A stretch of 57,175 nucleotides of DNA from an uncultured Pelagibacteraceae bacterium (GCA_902527075.1 CABZNM010000004.1:1-57175), one strand, 5' to 3'. Counted from the stretch's first letter, positions 14,216 to 24,083 are shown. The notes: a model not told the origin generated them from the letters alone. Translations and numbers: made by a program.

Positions 14216-14521
14216 TTACATCATATCTAGTTCTAACCTTGCCACATCTGACATTCTAGACATGTCCCAAGGTGGATCCCAGATTAAATCAACTGCTACT
14301 TTATTAACTCCCTCTACCGCTAAAACTGCATCTTTAACTTTCTTTGGCATTTCGTCAGCAACAGGACAATTAGGCGTTGTTAAAGTCATTTGTATGATAA
14401 CATCATTTTCAGGTGATACCTCACATTTATAAATTAATCCTAGTTCATATACATCAACTGGTATTTCAGGGTCAAATACGGTTTTAAGAGCTTCTATTAC
14501 TTTTTGATCTTCTATTTGCAT
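14216..14521 (-). CDS. sufT: SufT, MIP18/DUF59 family Fe-S assembly factor
   Basis: A 101-residue MIP18-family protein. It has the DPEIPVDVYELGLIY block (residues 17-31), the conserved cysteine C52 in TTPNCPVADEMP, and VDLIWDPPWDMSRMSDVARLELDM at the end. SufT helps deliver or mature Fe-S clusters, especially when demand is high. It is the last gene of the cysE-iscR-suf operon, starting 1 bp after msrB. The assignment rests on both family and context. Confidence 0.9.
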   Translation of the reverse strand: MQIEDQKVIEALKTVFDPEIPVDVYELGLIYKCEVSPENDVIIQMTLTTPNCPVADEMPKKVKDAVLAVEGVNKVAVDLIWDPPWDMSRMSDVARLELDMM

Positions 14522-14522
14522 A

Positions 14523-15104
14523 TTAATTAAAGTATTTCACGTAATCCCCATAACCTTTTTCATCCATCTCTGACAATGGGATAAATTTTAAAGAAGCAGA
14601 ATTAATACAATATCTCAAACCTGTTTCAGTTGGTCCATCATTAAACAAATGACCTAGATGAGCTTGACCAAACTCACTTCTTACTTCAGTTCTTTTCATT
14701 CCGTGAGACTTATCAACTAGTTCAACAATATCTGTTCCTTCAATAGGCCTATCAAAACTTGGCCATCCTGTGCCTGAGTCAAATTTATCTTTTGAAGAAA
14801 ATAATGGCTCACCTGAAATGACATCAACGTAGAGACCGACTTCTTTGCTGTCCCAAAATTCATTAGTAAATGGTCTTTCTGTTCCATTTTCTAAAGCGAC
14901 CATTCTTTGCTCTTCAGTGAGGTTGTTAATTGCCTCTTGCCTTTCTTCAGGTGTTGTTGAGCACCAAAAAGGTGTGTCAATTATATTAACTTTTGTCATG
15001 TCATACTCCTCTAAGTTTACATCGGCAAATGAGTTTCTACCAAATGTAAGTTGTAAAACTATTAATGTTACTAGTAGAATAATATATATGTAATAAAGTC
15101 GCAT
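14523..15104 (-). CDS. msrB: Exported methionine-R-sulfoxide reductase, zinc-free type
   Basis: A 193-residue MsrB reducing the R epimer of methionine sulfoxide. Catalytic C166 lies in [11 protein letters not shown], and DSGTGWPSF at 109-117 and [11 protein letters not shown] at 148-158 are conserved. The two CxxC pairs that bind structural zinc in other MsrB proteins are absent: DVISG replaces the first and RSEFGQ the second. An N-terminal hydrophobic segment (residues 4-22) suggests a signal peptide or anchor, placing it in the periplasm. Its ATG overlaps the sufU stop (TAATG) and sufT follows after 1 bp, so it is embedded in the suf operon, linking oxidative repair to Fe-S stress control. 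Confidence 0.88.
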   Translation of the reverse strand: MRLYYIYIILLVTLIVLQLTFGRNSFADVNLEEYDMTKVNIIDTPFWCSTTPEERQEAINNLTEEQRMVALENGTERPFTNEFWDSKEVGLYVDVISGEPLFSSKDKFDSGTGWPSFDRPIEGTDIVELVDKSHGMKRTEVRSEFGQAHLGHLFNDGPTETGLRYCINSASLKFIPLSEMDEKGYGDYVKYFN

Positions 15105-15541
15105 TACTTATTCTCAACTGCTGATTTGAATGTGTGCCAAGCCAAAGTGGCACATTTTACTCTCATCGGAAAGGCCTCTACTCCTTTTAATGCATAAAGT
15201 GAATCTTCGTCGTTTAATATTTCTAGCGTATCAGCATCGCCTTTAACTAGCTTGGTAAAATCATTGAATATACTTTGAGCTTCACTTAATTTCATGCCTT
15301 TTAGCTTTTCTGTCATAAGTGATGCTGAAGCTATTGAAATAGCACATCCCTCACCTGAAAACTTGATATCTTTAATAATGTCATTTTCATCTAGGTAAAA
15401 ACTAAGGTGAACTTTATCTCCACAAAGTGGATTATGACCATCCGCACTTTTGTTATGGTTTTCGCATGTACCAAAATTTCTTGGCTCTTGGCCATGATCT
15501 AAAATTAATTCTTGATAAAGCTCTTTTAGTAAATCATTCAT
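15104..15541 (-). CDS. sufU: SufU-type Fe-S scaffold or sulfur-transfer protein
   Basis: A 145-residue IscU/SufU-family protein with the three conserved cysteines in SufU-like surroundings: C40 (NPLCGD), C66 ([12 protein letters not shown]) and C130 (RVKCATLAW), plus D42. SufU accepts sulfur from the SufS persulfide, usually with a bound zinc, and passes it to SufBCD. The insertion between the second and third cysteines ([19 protein letters not shown]) is typical of SufU rather than IscU. No sufE or sufA is present in this operon. It overlaps sufS by 4 nt. Confidence 0.88.
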   Translation of the reverse strand: MNDLLKELYQELILDHGQEPRNFGTCENHNKSADGHNPLCGDKVHLSFYLDENDIIKDIKFSGEGCAISIASASLMTEKLKGMKLSEAQSIFNDFTKLVKGDADTLEILNDEDSLYALKGVEAFPMRVKCATLAWHTFKSAVENK

Positions 15542-16758
15542 TTTTTGAAAAAATCTCTACATTTTTTTATTGCGTTAATAAAAACTTTTATTTCGTCAGC
15601 AGTATTATAAATCCCAAATGACATTCTTGATGTGGAGTTAACATTGAGTTTTTTCATCAAAGGCTGGCAGCAGTGATGACCAGCTCTAATTGCAACACCT
15701 TCAACATCTAAAAAAGAAGCTACTTCATGAGAATGAATGTTTTCTAAATTGAAGGAAATTATGGAGTTTTTATCTGAACTTGTTCCGTATATTTCTACAA
15801 AGTCAAGATCCATCATTTCGTTTAAGGCATTTTTAGTTAATTCAGACTCATGGTTATTTATATTTTTCATTCCAATTTTTGTTACGTAATCTATGGCAAC
15901 ACCTAAACCAAAAGCTTCAACAATTGGTGGTGTACCTGCTTCATATTTTGCTGGTAAACCAGTGAAAGTTGCACCTTCAAGAGTTACATCTGCAATCATT
16001 CCTCCCCCGCCTTGATATGGTGGAAGTTTTTCTAATATTTCTTTTTTACCGTATAATATACCAATTCCAGATGGTCCATAAAGCTTATGACCAGAAAAAA
16101 CGTAGAAATCACATCCTAATTTTTGAACATCTATATCTAAATGCGCTGCTGATTGACAACCGTCCAATAATACTGGGATATTTCTATCATGACATAACTT
16201 AAATATTTCAGAACTTGTTTCTGTTCCAAAAACATTTGATAAATGGGTAATAGCAACAATTTTTGTCTTATCATTCAATAACGACTCAAAGTGCTCTTTA
16301 TCTATGTGTCCATTTTTATCAACATTTGCAAATTTGATTGTGCACTTATATTTATCACGTACTAGAAACCATGGTATTAAGTTTGAATGATGTTCCATTG
16401 TAGTTAAAACAATCTCATCTCCTTCGTTAATGTTCTTTTCAGCAAATGTTTGTGCAATTAGATTAATGCCTTCAGTTGCACTTTTAGTGAAAATAATTTC
16501 TTTTTCCGAGGTGGCGTTTATAAATTTCTGAACCTTTACACGCGCTTCTTCAAATGCAAAGGTAGACTCTACTGAAAGGGTATGAATTCCCCTGCTTACA
16601 TTTGAATAGTTTTTTCTGTAAAAATTATTCATCTCACTAATAACTAGTTCAGGTTTTTGAGCTGATGCAGCAGTGTCAAAGTAAATAAGATCTTTTTGAT
16701 TTAAGATTTTTTTATCTAAAATTGGGAAATCTTTTCTTATTTTTGCAGTGTTTATCAT
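15538..16758 (-). CDS. sufS: Cysteine desulfurase SufS
   Basis: A 406-residue PLP enzyme of fold type I that removes sulfur from cysteine as a persulfide for cluster assembly. The PLP lysine is K225 in FSGHKLYGP, the catalytic cysteine is C363 in RAGHHCCQP, and the pyridine-binding aspartate lies in VLLDGCQSAAH. MEHHSN at about 121-126 contributes to PLP stacking. Length and the short catalytic loop fit group II (SufS). It sits between sufD and sufU with no gap to sufD. Confidence 0.95.
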   Translation of the reverse strand: MINTAKIRKDFPILDKKILNQKDLIYFDTAASAQKPELVISEMNNFYRKNYSNVSRGIHTLSVESTFAFEEARVKVQKFINATSEKEIIFTKSATEGINLIAQTFAEKNINEGDEIVLTTMEHHSNLIPWFLVRDKYKCTIKFANVDKNGHIDKEHFESLLNDKTKIVAITHLSNVFGTETSSEIFKLCHDRNIPVLLDGCQSAAHLDIDVQKLGCDFYVFSGHKLYGPSGIGILYGKKEILEKLPPYQGGGGMIADVTLEGATFTGLPAKYEAGTPPIVEAFGLGVAIDYVTKIGMKNINNHESELTKNALNEMMDLDFVEIYGTSSDKNSIISFNLENIHSHEVASFLDVEGVAIRAGHHCCQPLMKKLNVNSTSRMSFGIYNTADEIKVFINAIKKCRDFFKK

Positions 16759-17676
16759 TTATGAAATTGAAGTAATATAATTAAAAGCTTTCTTTTGCAT
16801 TTCTTCATTTGAAATCTTATCTACAAATTCACCAAGGAAACCCTCAATATAAATTTTTTCAGCATCTTCTTTGGAGATGCCTCTAGATTTTAAATAAAAT
16901 AATATGTTTTCATCCGGTTTACCTGAAGCTGCGCCATGAGCACATACTACATCGTCATTGTTTATATCTAACATTGGAATTAAATTAATTCTTGCCTCTT
17001 CGTCCATAACTAGGCCCTTACTAATTTGATTTGACTCGGTATCTGAACAGTCTTTATCAACAAAGACCATTCCACTAAAAGTAATATTAGATTTTCCTCT
17101 TGAAACAGTTTTAAATGAACAGTCTGATTTTGCGGATTTAGACAAATGATTAATTATAAGTTCATTTTTAGCATTCGTAGAATTAGATATTACTGCTCCA
17201 GAACCTATATAGCTTGCATTTTGTTCTTTAAGAGAAATGATTGTTTTGCTGTTCATTTCTTGTGAACCATTTGAAAAATTAAAATCTCTAAATTCACAAT
17301 TACCTGATAAATCAATCTTATGACTAAAGTAATTCACTGACTCTGGATTGAATTTGTTAAGCCTAAACAATTCAAATATAGAATTTTTATTTAGTTTTGA
17401 CTCAATCTTAAAATCAGAACCGTTATCGTAATTTGACTCGTCACGTATCTCTAAAAAACAATTAGGTCCGACATCGATATTGAGGGATAGATTTATTTTA
17501 AAATCTGACTTATTAATTAAATTAACAACCAACCTATCTGTTGAGCCAGTAAGTTTTATAGAACCATCAAAATTGCCTTGATCGCCATTACAATTTATTA
17601 TATTTTTTGTTAAATTACCTTCTAGCTCAATCACATCGCTAAGTATCAAAGAACAGTTGAGTATTTTTTCAGACAT
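16759..17676 (-). CDS. sufD: Fe-S assembly protein SufD
   Basis: A 305-residue SufB/SufD-family beta-helix protein, shorter than the usual 400 or more residues, with a reduced N-terminal region. The C-terminal block NNDDVVCAHGAASGKPDENILFYLKSRGISKEDAEKIYIEGFLGE is characteristic, including the His that helps form the SufB-SufD cluster-assembly site. It partners SufB and SufC in the SufBC2D scaffold complex. It follows sufC by 2 bp and abuts sufS. Confidence 0.9.
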   Translation of the reverse strand: MSEKILNCSLILSDVIELEGNLTKNIINCNGDQGNFDGSIKLTGSTDRLVVNLINKSDFKINLSLNIDVGPNCFLEIRDESNYDNGSDFKIESKLNKNSIFELFRLNKFNPESVNYFSHKIDLSGNCEFRDFNFSNGSQEMNSKTIISLKEQNASYIGSGAVISNSTNAKNELIINHLSKSAKSDCSFKTVSRGKSNITFSGMVFVDKDCSDTESNQISKGLVMDEEARINLIPMLDINNDDVVCAHGAASGKPDENILFYLKSRGISKEDAEKIYIEGFLGEFVDKISNEEMQKKAFNYITSIS

Positions 17677-17678
17677 AA

Positions 17679-18410
17679 TTAACCTGCATAACCTTCTTGA
17701 TCTATTCTTGATGCGAGTGATTTATCGCCTGACTCAACAATAGCACCATCCTGAAAGACATGAACAAAGTCAGGCTCTATATACTCTAAAAGTCTTAAGT
17801 AATGAGTAATGATGATAAATGATCTATCGCTTGATCTTAATTGATTTACTGCTTCAGAAGTACTTTTAAGAGCATCAACATCAAGACCAGAGTCCGTCTC
17901 ATCCATTATTACGAGGCTTGGATTAAGTAAGTCCATTTGTAATACTTCATTCTTCTTCTTTTCTCCCCCAGAGAATCCCGTATTGACAAATCTAGAATGC
18001 ATATCCATTGGAATATCAAGTTGCTTTGATTTTTCTCTGAGTAATTTTAAAAATTCGCCAGCATCGATTGGATTCAAACCTTCCTTTTTTCTATGAACGT
18101 TTACAATTTGCTTTAGATAGTTAGCATTGGTTACACCAGGAAGTTCTATTGGGTACTGAAATGCAAGAAAAAGTCCAAGCAACGATCTTTCTGAGGGATC
18201 TAGTTCTAATAAATCTTTTTTATGAAACTCTATTTGGCCCGATTGAACTTCATAATTTGGGTTTCCAGCTAGTGTATGAGCAATAGTGCTTTTACCAGAT
18301 CCATTTGGACCCATGATTGCGTGGATCTCTCCTTTTCCAATATTAAGATTAAGATCCTTCAAAATATGCTTATCTTCAACTGAGACATTAATTTTTTTAA
18401 TATCTAACAT
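17679..18410 (-). CDS. sufC: Fe-S assembly ATPase SufC
   Basis: A 243-residue ABC-type ATPase driving the SufBCD scaffold. Walker A is GPNGSGKST, the Q-loop is in AFQYPIELPGV, the signature is SGGEKKKNE and Walker B is LVIMDETDSGLDVDAL, followed by the H-loop ITHYLRLL. The family-standard start MLDIKKINVS at 18410 comes 1 bp after the sufB stop; a TTG start at 18431 would add seven residues and overlap sufB. Confidence 0.95.
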   Translation of the reverse strand: MLDIKKINVSVEDKHILKDLNLNIGKGEIHAIMGPNGSGKSTIAHTLAGNPNYEVQSGQIEFHKKDLLELDPSERSLLGLFLAFQYPIELPGVTNANYLKQIVNVHRKKEGLNPIDAGEFLKLLREKSKQLDIPMDMHSRFVNTGFSGGEKKKNEVLQMDLLNPSLVIMDETDSGLDVDALKSTSEAVNQLRSSDRSFIIITHYLRLLEYIEPDFVHVFQDGAIVESGDKSLASRIDQEGYAG

Positions 18411-18411
18411 T

Positions 18412-19854
18412 TTATCCAACACTTCCTTCAAGACTTATGTTTACAAGTTTTTGAGCTTCAACAGCAAACTCCATTGGTAACTTCTGCAATACTTCCTTAC
18501 AGAAGCCGTTAACAATCAAGCCTTGAGCAGCCTCTGCATCTAGTCCTCTTTGCATTACATAAAATAGTTGCTCATCACTGATCTTGGATGTTGTTGCCTC
18601 ATGCTCAATTGAGGAGTCATTAGAACCATTTTCAGTTAATGGAATTGTGTGAGCAGTGCATTTTCCACCTACCAATAAAGAGTCACATTGGGTATAATTT
18701 TTTGCATTCTTTGCTCTTCTGTTAAAACTTACTAGTCCCCTATAAGTATTTGACGACTTTCCGGCAGATATTCCTTTGGATATGATCCTACTTTTAGTAT
18801 TTTTTCCTAAATGAACCATTTTTGTACCAGTGTCAGCCTGTTGATAATTATTTGTAATCGCTACCGAATAGAATTCTCCAGTTGAATTATCCCCTAGTAA
18901 AATACAGCTTGGATACTTCCATGTAATAGCAGATCCAGTTTCAACTTGTGTCCATGATATTTTTGAATTCACTCCTTTACAAAGTCCTCTTTTTGTAACG
19001 AAGTTATAAATCCCACCTACGCCATTTTCATCTCCCGGATACCAATTCTGAACTGTTGAATATTTAATTTCTGCATTATCTAAGGCAACTAATTCTACGT
19101 TCGCAGCATGAAGTTGATTTTCGTCGCGCATGGGTGCCGTACAGCCTTCTAAATAACTTACATAACTTCCTTCTTCAGCTACTATTAGTGTTCTTTCAAA
19201 CTGACCGGTCTCCGATGCATTTATTCTAAAATAAGTTGATAATTCCATCGGACATTTAACACCTTTTGGAATATATACAAAGGAACCATCACTAAAAACT
19301 GCTGAATTTAATGTTGCGTAATAATGATCAGAAACAGGTATTACAGTCCCTAGATATTTTTTAACTAAATCAGGGTGTTTTCTAATTGCTTCTGAAATTG
19401 GACAAAAAATTACACCTATTTCATCAAGCTTATCCTTATATGTTGTAGCTACAGATACACTATCGAAAACGGCATCGACTGCTACACCAGCTAGGACCTT
19501 TTGCTCTTTAAGAGGGATACCTAATTTCTCGTAGGTCTCTAAGAGTTTAGGATCTACTTCATCTAAAGACTTTGGTTTATCCTTAAAATCTTTTGGAGAC
19601 GCGTAATAATAAATGTCCTGAAAATCAATATCTTTAAATTTAGCCTTCACCCATTTAGGAGGCTCCATATTCTGCAGTCTCTCATAAGCCTTGAGTCTCC
19701 AATCAAGCATCCACTGCGGCTCTTCTTTCTTTTTAGAAATAAGTCTAATCACATCTTCGTTAAGCCCCTTTGGAATTTTGTCACTTTCAATGTCAGTAAC
19801 AAATCCATATTTGTACTTATCTTGTTTAAAGTTATCTTTGCTTACTTTGTTCAT
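18412..19854 (-). CDS. sufB: Fe-S assembly protein SufB
   Basis: A 480-residue SufB, full length for the family, with the usual WRLKAYERL start region and the beta-helix core: [67 protein letters not shown]. Near the end are [16 protein letters not shown] and [21 protein letters not shown], including the conserved Cys thought to anchor the nascent cluster. It overlaps iscR by 4 nt at its start. Confidence 0.96.
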   Translation of the reverse strand: MNKVSKDNFKQDKYKYGFVTDIESDKIPKGLNEDVIRLISKKKEEPQWMLDWRLKAYERLQNMEPPKWVKAKFKDIDFQDIYYYASPKDFKDKPKSLDEVDPKLLETYEKLGIPLKEQKVLAGVAVDAVFDSVSVATTYKDKLDEIGVIFCPISEAIRKHPDLVKKYLGTVIPVSDHYYATLNSAVFSDGSFVYIPKGVKCPMELSTYFRINASETGQFERTLIVAEEGSYVSYLEGCTAPMRDENQLHAANVELVALDNAEIKYSTVQNWYPGDENGVGGIYNFVTKRGLCKGVNSKISWTQVETGSAITWKYPSCILLGDNSTGEFYSVAITNNYQQADTGTKMVHLGKNTKSRIISKGISAGKSSNTYRGLVSFNRRAKNAKNYTQCDSLLVGGKCTAHTIPLTENGSNDSSIEHEATTSKISDEQLFYVMQRGLDAEAAQGLIVNGFCKEVLQKLPMEFAVEAQKLVNISLEGSVG

Positions 19855-20294
19855 CGTATAAATTTATTCCCAATATTCATTTTTGCGTTATTTTCTATCA
19901 AATCACTTAAGTTAACTGAGTTAAGATAGTTACCAATTACGCCCTCAAGTTCTTCCCAAAAATTGTGAGTTAAGCATTTTTTTCCATTGCCAGAGCAAAA
20001 TGCTTTTGGATTATTTCCACAACTAGTTGTTTTAATTTTTTCATCAATTGCATCAAAAATCTCAAGTATTCTAATATCACTTGAGTCTTTAGATAATTTA
20101 TATCCTCCACCTGGACCTCTCTGACTTCTAACGAGCTCAGCTTTTTTAAGGTCATTAAAAATTTGTTCGAGGTAAGATAAAGAAATATTTTGACGTATGG
20201 ATATATGAGCTAAACTGCATGGAGATAACTCTCCATGTTTTGCTATATCAACCATGGCTAAAACTGCGTATCTTCCTCTCGAAGTTATCTTCAT
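19851..20294 (-). CDS. iscR: Rrf2-family Fe-S sensing regulator IscR
   Basis: A 147-residue winged-helix regulator. The N-terminal DNA-binding part ([20 protein letters not shown], then [31 protein letters not shown]) matches IscR. Cluster ligands C92, C100 and C107 with a nearby H110 are present, with slightly wider spacing (CX7C, CX6C) than in Escherichia. It is expected to bind a 2Fe-2S cluster and repress its own operon when Fe-S is sufficient. A strong type 1 IscR box lies in front of cysE. It overlaps cysE and sufB by 4 nt each. Confidence 0.92.
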   Translation of the reverse strand: MKITSRGRYAVLAMVDIAKHGELSPCSLAHISIRQNISLSYLEQIFNDLKKAELVRSQRGPGGGYKLSKDSSDIRILEIFDAIDEKIKTTSCGNNPKAFCSGNGKKCLTHNFWEELEGVIGNYLNSVNLSDLIENNAKMNIGNKFIR

Positions 20295-20968
20295 TTATTC
20301 TCCATTATACTTTTTTCAAGTTTTTCAATTCTTTCTTTCAATTCAGCATTATCTTTTTCAAGCTGACTAACAATCGCACTACGACTGTCGTCTCCACGAC
20401 TTACGCCATATGCCCTGAATTTTTTAACCCCAGCTGGGCTTGAGGTTGTATATCTTGCAGGATTACCAATGACACTTCTATTTGGCTCTATATCTTTTGC
20501 TACAACTGAGTTTGAACCAACTTTTGAGTTTTCACCGATAGTTATAGGACCTAAAATTTGTGCACCTGATCCAACAATTACGTTATCACATAGAGTTGGG
20601 TGTCTTTTCTTATTTATTTGACTTGCGCTGTCTTCACTTGGCGCTACACCGCCAAGTGTGACACCGTGATATATGGTAACATTGTTGCCAATCTCTGCTG
20701 TTTCTCCAATAACAACACCCATTCCATGATCTATAAAGAATCTTGAGCCAATTTTTGCCCCAGGATGAATTTCAATGCCAGTAAATATTCTCGCAATATG
20801 CGACAATAATCTTGCTAAAATGTAAATCTTAAGAGACCAAATAAAGCTTGCAACACGGTATATGCCTAGGGCGTGTAGACCAGGAGATGTCAAAACTGTC
20901 TCGATTCTGCCCTTTGCTGCGGGATCCCTCTCAATATAAGAGTCTATTAAACCAATGATTTTACTCAT
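20291..20968 (-). CDS. cysE: Serine O-acetyltransferase
   Basis: A 225-residue left-handed beta-helix acyltransferase that makes O-acetylserine, the committed precursor of cysteine. Hexapeptide repeats include [30 protein letters not shown], with the catalytic His in DHGMGVVIG, and [32 protein letters not shown] and [20 protein letters not shown]-terminal coiled coil ([19 protein letters not shown]) extends the protein. As first gene of the operon it couples cysteine supply to the sulfur demand of the Suf system. Confidence 0.93.
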   Translation of the reverse strand: MSKIIGLIDSYIERDPAAKGRIETVLTSPGLHALGIYRVASFIWSLKIYILARLLSHIARIFTGIEIHPGAKIGSRFFIDHGMGVVIGETAEIGNNVTIYHGVTLGGVAPSEDSASQINKKRHPTLCDNVIVGSGAQILGPITIGENSKVGSNSVVAKDIEPNRSVIGNPARYTTSSPAGVKKFRAYGVSRGDDSRSAIVSQLEKDNAELKERIEKLEKSIMENK

Positions 20969-21029
20969 TTAAAAAAAACCTTGAATTATCAATATAAAAT
21001 TTAGTATACCGTCTTAGTGAGTATTTATA

Positions 21030-21054
21030 ATAACCCACTATTTCAGTCAAGTAT
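21030..21054 (-). promoter_or_regulatory. Type 1 IscR-binding site in the cysE-iscR-suf promoter
   Basis: Read on the minus strand this 25-bp site starts ATACTTGACTG and ends AGTGGGTTAT. Compared with the remembered Escherichia type 1 IscR consensus it agrees at about 23 of 25 positions. It contains a TTGACT -35 element, with a TAAATA (17 bp) or TATAAA (15 bp) -10 downstream, so bound IscR would block RNA polymerase. A TATAAT on the plus strand (21026-21031) overlaps the edge of the site, so the divergent hydrolase gene might be affected too. Confidence 0.75.
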
Positions 21055-21067
21055 TTAATTACTAATT

Positions 21068-21730
21068 ATGAATAAACAAGTCAAAGAAGTAGTTTTTACT
21101 GGCCCTGATGGCAAGCTTGTAGGCAAATATAAAAAAGGTCAGTCATTAAACCCCCCTGTAGCTATAATTATTCATCCACATCCACTGTATGGAGGCACAA
21201 TGAATAACCCTGTAGTACGTGAGCTATTTTCTATATTTGATACACTTGGGTTTTCTATATTTAGATTTAATTTAAGAGGGGTAGGTAAAAGTGAAGGTAA
21301 ATTTGATAATGGTTTAGGAGAACTTGCTGACTCAGCTGCTGCTCTCGATTGGATACAAAAGCAAAATCCCAATACCAACCAATGCTGGGTTGCTGGATTT
21401 TCATTTGGTGCATTACTTTGTATGCAGCTACTGATGCGAAGGCCAGAAATAACTAGATTTATAAGTGTTTCACCTCAACCAAATTTATATGATTTTAATT
21501 TTCTCGCACCATGTCCATCATCTGGTCTTATAGTTCAAGGTAAAAAAGATGATTTAGTTCCAATTGATGAAACTGCAAAGCTTGCTGAGAAACTTCAATC
21601 TCAGAAAAATATTAATATAGAATATGAAGAGATAACTGGTGCAAACCATTTCTATGACAATGAAATGGAAAAACTTAATAAAACAATATCTAGTTATATT
21701 GAAAAAGAACTAAACTCTCGTTTTAGATGA
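21068..21730 (+). CDS. Alpha/beta hydrolase
   Basis: A 220-residue serine hydrolase. The nucleophile is the Ser in GFSFGALL, the oxyanion region is HPHPLYGGTMNN, FNLRGVGKSEG follows, an acid lies in KKDDLVP, and the catalytic His is in TGANHFYDN. The set matches the COG2945-type small hydrolases often described as carboxymethylenebutenolidase- or esterase-like; the substrate is unknown. It diverges from the suf operon across a 99-bp region holding the IscR box, and its last 8 nt overlap the end of anmK. No ribosome-binding site is evident. Confidence 0.82.
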   Translation: MNKQVKEVVFTGPDGKLVGKYKKGQSLNPPVAIIIHPHPLYGGTMNNPVVRELFSIFDTLGFSIFRFNLRGVGKSEGKFDNGLGELADSAAALDWIQKQNPNTNQCWVAGFSFGALLCMQLLMRRPEITRFISVSPQPNLYDFNFLAPCPSSGLIVQGKKDDLVPIDETAKLAEKLQSQKNINIEYEEITGANHFYDNEMEKLNKTISSYIEKELNSRFR

Positions 21731-22802
21731 TATTTCCTCCAGTAGTCGCACTTGATACATTCGTAGTATTTGGAAAAGAAATTGGAAGATTCTTTAATCT
21801 TCTTACTCCCAAGTAACTGAACGCATCAGCTTCAACAAAATCAACTTTTATACCTAAGGCTTTATTTGAAATTATCTGAACATTTGAGAGATCTCTAATA
21901 AGTTTTATGATGAATTTATTTTTAGACCCTCCACCCGTAATTATTGCTTTTTCAACTCTGTGTGTCTTTAATGCTTGAACTATTGATACTGCTGTAAAGG
22001 CAGAAATTGTTGCACAGGCATCATAAAAATCTAAATAATTAAAAACATCAAGTTTAAAATAGCTATTATTAAGAGACTTTGGATGTCTTCTTTTAAAATA
22101 ATTATCTTGCATCAACTTATTAATTAATTTCCAATCTACTTCACCTTTACTAGAATATTTGCCATTTTGATCAAATAATTTGTTTTTCGTTTGATAAACA
22201 TATTTATCTAAGAGACACATACCTGGACCAGTATCGTACGCAATTATTTTTCTTGATAACAAACAAATAGAAATATTTGAAATTCCTCCAATATTTATAA
22301 AACATGCATTATCAATTAATTTATTTTTTTGAAGGATTAATTTATGATAAATAGGAGCTAAAGGAGCTCCCTCACCTCCTTTTTTCATATCATATTGTCT
22401 AAAGTCATAGACTACTTTTTTTTTCAATTCATTAGCTATATATGGGCCATCACAAAGCTGTATTGATGATTTCATTGAGGGATCGTGATATATAGTTTGA
22501 CCATGTATACATAAAAGATCAATTTTATAATTGTAGAGATCAGTAAATCTTTGAACAGAATTTATATACTCTTTTGAAATTTTTCTCCTTAATGAAATCA
22601 AATCTTCAATTGAATATTTTTTTTTATCAAATCTAATTATTAAATCATATATTTCATTTCTTAAGGCTGTTTTATATGAAATAAATAATGTCTTTATATT
22701 TTTGAATCTTGTCTTACCGTCTGTGCGACAGAGAGATAAGTCAATTCCATCAAGTGAAGTGCCCGTCATTATACCAAGGGCAAAATAGCTAAGATTATTC
22801 AT
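21723..22802 (-). CDS. anmK: Anhydro-N-acetylmuramic acid kinase
   Basis: A 359-residue AnmK that opens and phosphorylates 1,6-anhydroMurNAc released in peptidoglycan recycling, giving MurNAc-6-phosphate. Signature GIMTGTSLDGIDLSLC at the start is the ATP/substrate loop. INIGGISNIS, AYDTGPGMCLLD and AIITGGGSKNKFI are further family motifs, and DFVEADAFSYLGVRRL matches the C-terminal helix with the catalytic-region acid. It diverges from tyrS, a pairing common in alphaproteobacteria. Confidence 0.92.
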   Translation of the reverse strand: MNNLSYFALGIMTGTSLDGIDLSLCRTDGKTRFKNIKTLFISYKTALRNEIYDLIIRFDKKKYSIEDLISLRRKISKEYINSVQRFTDLYNYKIDLLCIHGQTIYHDPSMKSSIQLCDGPYIANELKKKVVYDFRQYDMKKGGEGAPLAPIYHKLILQKNKLIDNACFINIGGISNISICLLSRKIIAYDTGPGMCLLDKYVYQTKNKLFDQNGKYSSKGEVDWKLINKLMQDNYFKRRHPKSLNNSYFKLDVFNYLDFYDACATISAFTAVSIVQALKTHRVEKAIITGGGSKNKFIIKLIRDLSNVQIISNKALGIKVDFVEADAFSYLGVRRLKNLPISFPNTTNVSSATTGGNII

Positions 22803-22830
22803 AACAATTTTTCGAGCTTTTCATTCATAT

Positions 22831-22844
22831 TATAATATTATAAT
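22831..22844 (+). promoter_or_regulatory. Tandem -10 boxes before tyrS
   Basis: Two perfect TATAAT hexamers at 22831-22836 and 22839-22844 precede the tyrS ATG (22854). The second leaves only 9 nt, so the 5' leader would be 2-3 nt at most. No Shine-Dalgarno sequence is present. Confidence 0.4.
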
Positions 22845-22853
22845 AGTCATTAT

Positions 22854-24083
22854 ATGACATTATTTTCTGAATTAAAGGAAAGAGGCTTCATTCACCAATG
22901 CACAAATGAAGAAGAGTTATCCCACCTCATTGAGAGTAAAAAAATTAAGTTCTATATTGGTTTTGATTGCACAGCAAAATCATTGCATGTCGGAAGTCTC
23001 ATACAAATTATGATCATGAAACTTTTCCAAAAATATGGTCATGTTCCAATTATATTAATTGGCAAAGGTACAACAAAAATAGGTGATCCATCTGGTAAAG
23101 ATGAGACTAGAAAGATGCTTACTGATGATGAAATAAATACCAATGGAAAAAACCTTGAAAAAGTCTTCTCAAAATTTCTAAATATGTCAGAAAACAAAAC
23201 TTTAATTAGAGACAATGCAAGATGGCTTCAAAAACTAAATTATGTCGATTTTCTGAGAGACTATGGTAAGTATTTTACAATCAATAAGATGTTATCATTT
23301 GATAGTGTTAAAATTAGACTGGACCGCGAACAATCACTAAGTTTTGTGGAATTTAATTATATGATATTTCAAGCATATGACTTTTATGAATTAAATAAAA
23401 TTGATGATTGCATTTTACAAATTGGAGGATCTGATCAATGGGGCAATATTGTTAACGGCGTAGAACTGATCAGAAGAGCGAACAATAAGAGCGCTTATGG
23501 CTTAACAACGCCACTGTTAACAAACGCCAATGGAGACAAAATGGGCAAAACAGCTGATGGGGCTATTTGGCTAGATGAAAATATGCTTTCGCCTTACGAT
23601 TATTGGCAATTTTGGAGAAATGTAGATGATCGAGATGTAGCTAAATTTTTAAAGTTATTTACTGATATTGATTTGAAGTCAATTGGAGAATTAGTAAAGA
23701 ATAATAAGAGCATAAATGAATTAAAAATTTTACTCGCCAATGAAGCCACTAAAATGCTTCACGGAGAGAAAGAGTCCCAAAGAGCAGAAAAAATTGCGAC
23801 CGAGTTATTTACAAAAGATATTATGTCCAAAGATATGCCAACGTTAACGCTTAAAGCAGATGAAGCTTCACGAAATCAATATTTGTCAGATTTAATAGTT
23901 AGAATGGAAATGGCCTCGTCTAAGTCTGAAAGTAGGAAATTAATACGTGGAAATGGAGTTAAGGTTAATAAGAAGTTGATTTCGGATGAAATGTACGTCA
24001 TAAATCAAAGCGATTTAGAAAATGAGGATGGTATACTTATAAGTATCGGTAAAAAAAGACATTTTAAAATTATTCTTGGTTAG
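22854..24083 (+). CDS. tyrS: Tyrosyl-tRNA synthetase
   Basis: A 409-residue class I synthetase charging tRNA-Tyr. The HIGH motif is HVGS (45-48) after the tyrosine pocket FDCTAKSL. GGSDQWGNI is diagnostic for TyrRS, and the KMSKS loop reads KMGKT (with GDK before it). A C-terminal S4 RNA-binding domain is visible (SSKSESRKLIRGNGVKVN). Full length. The last 14 nt overlap the convergent AsmA-like gene. Confidence 0.95.
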   Translation: MTLFSELKERGFIHQCTNEEELSHLIESKKIKFYIGFDCTAKSLHVGSLIQIMIMKLFQKYGHVPIILIGKGTTKIGDPSGKDETRKMLTDDEINTNGKNLEKVFSKFLNMSENKTLIRDNARWLQKLNYVDFLRDYGKYFTINKMLSFDSVKIRLDREQSLSFVEFNYMIFQAYDFYELNKIDDCILQIGGSDQWGNIVNGVELIRRANNKSAYGLTTPLLTNANGDKMGKTADGAIWLDENMLSPYDYWQFWRNVDDRDVAKFLKLFTDIDLKSIGELVKNNKSINELKILLANEATKMLHGEKESQRAEKIATELFTKDIMSKDMPTLTLKADEASRNQYLSDLIVRMEMASSKSESRKLIRGNGVKVNKKLISDEMYVINQSDLENEDGILISIGKKRHFKIILG

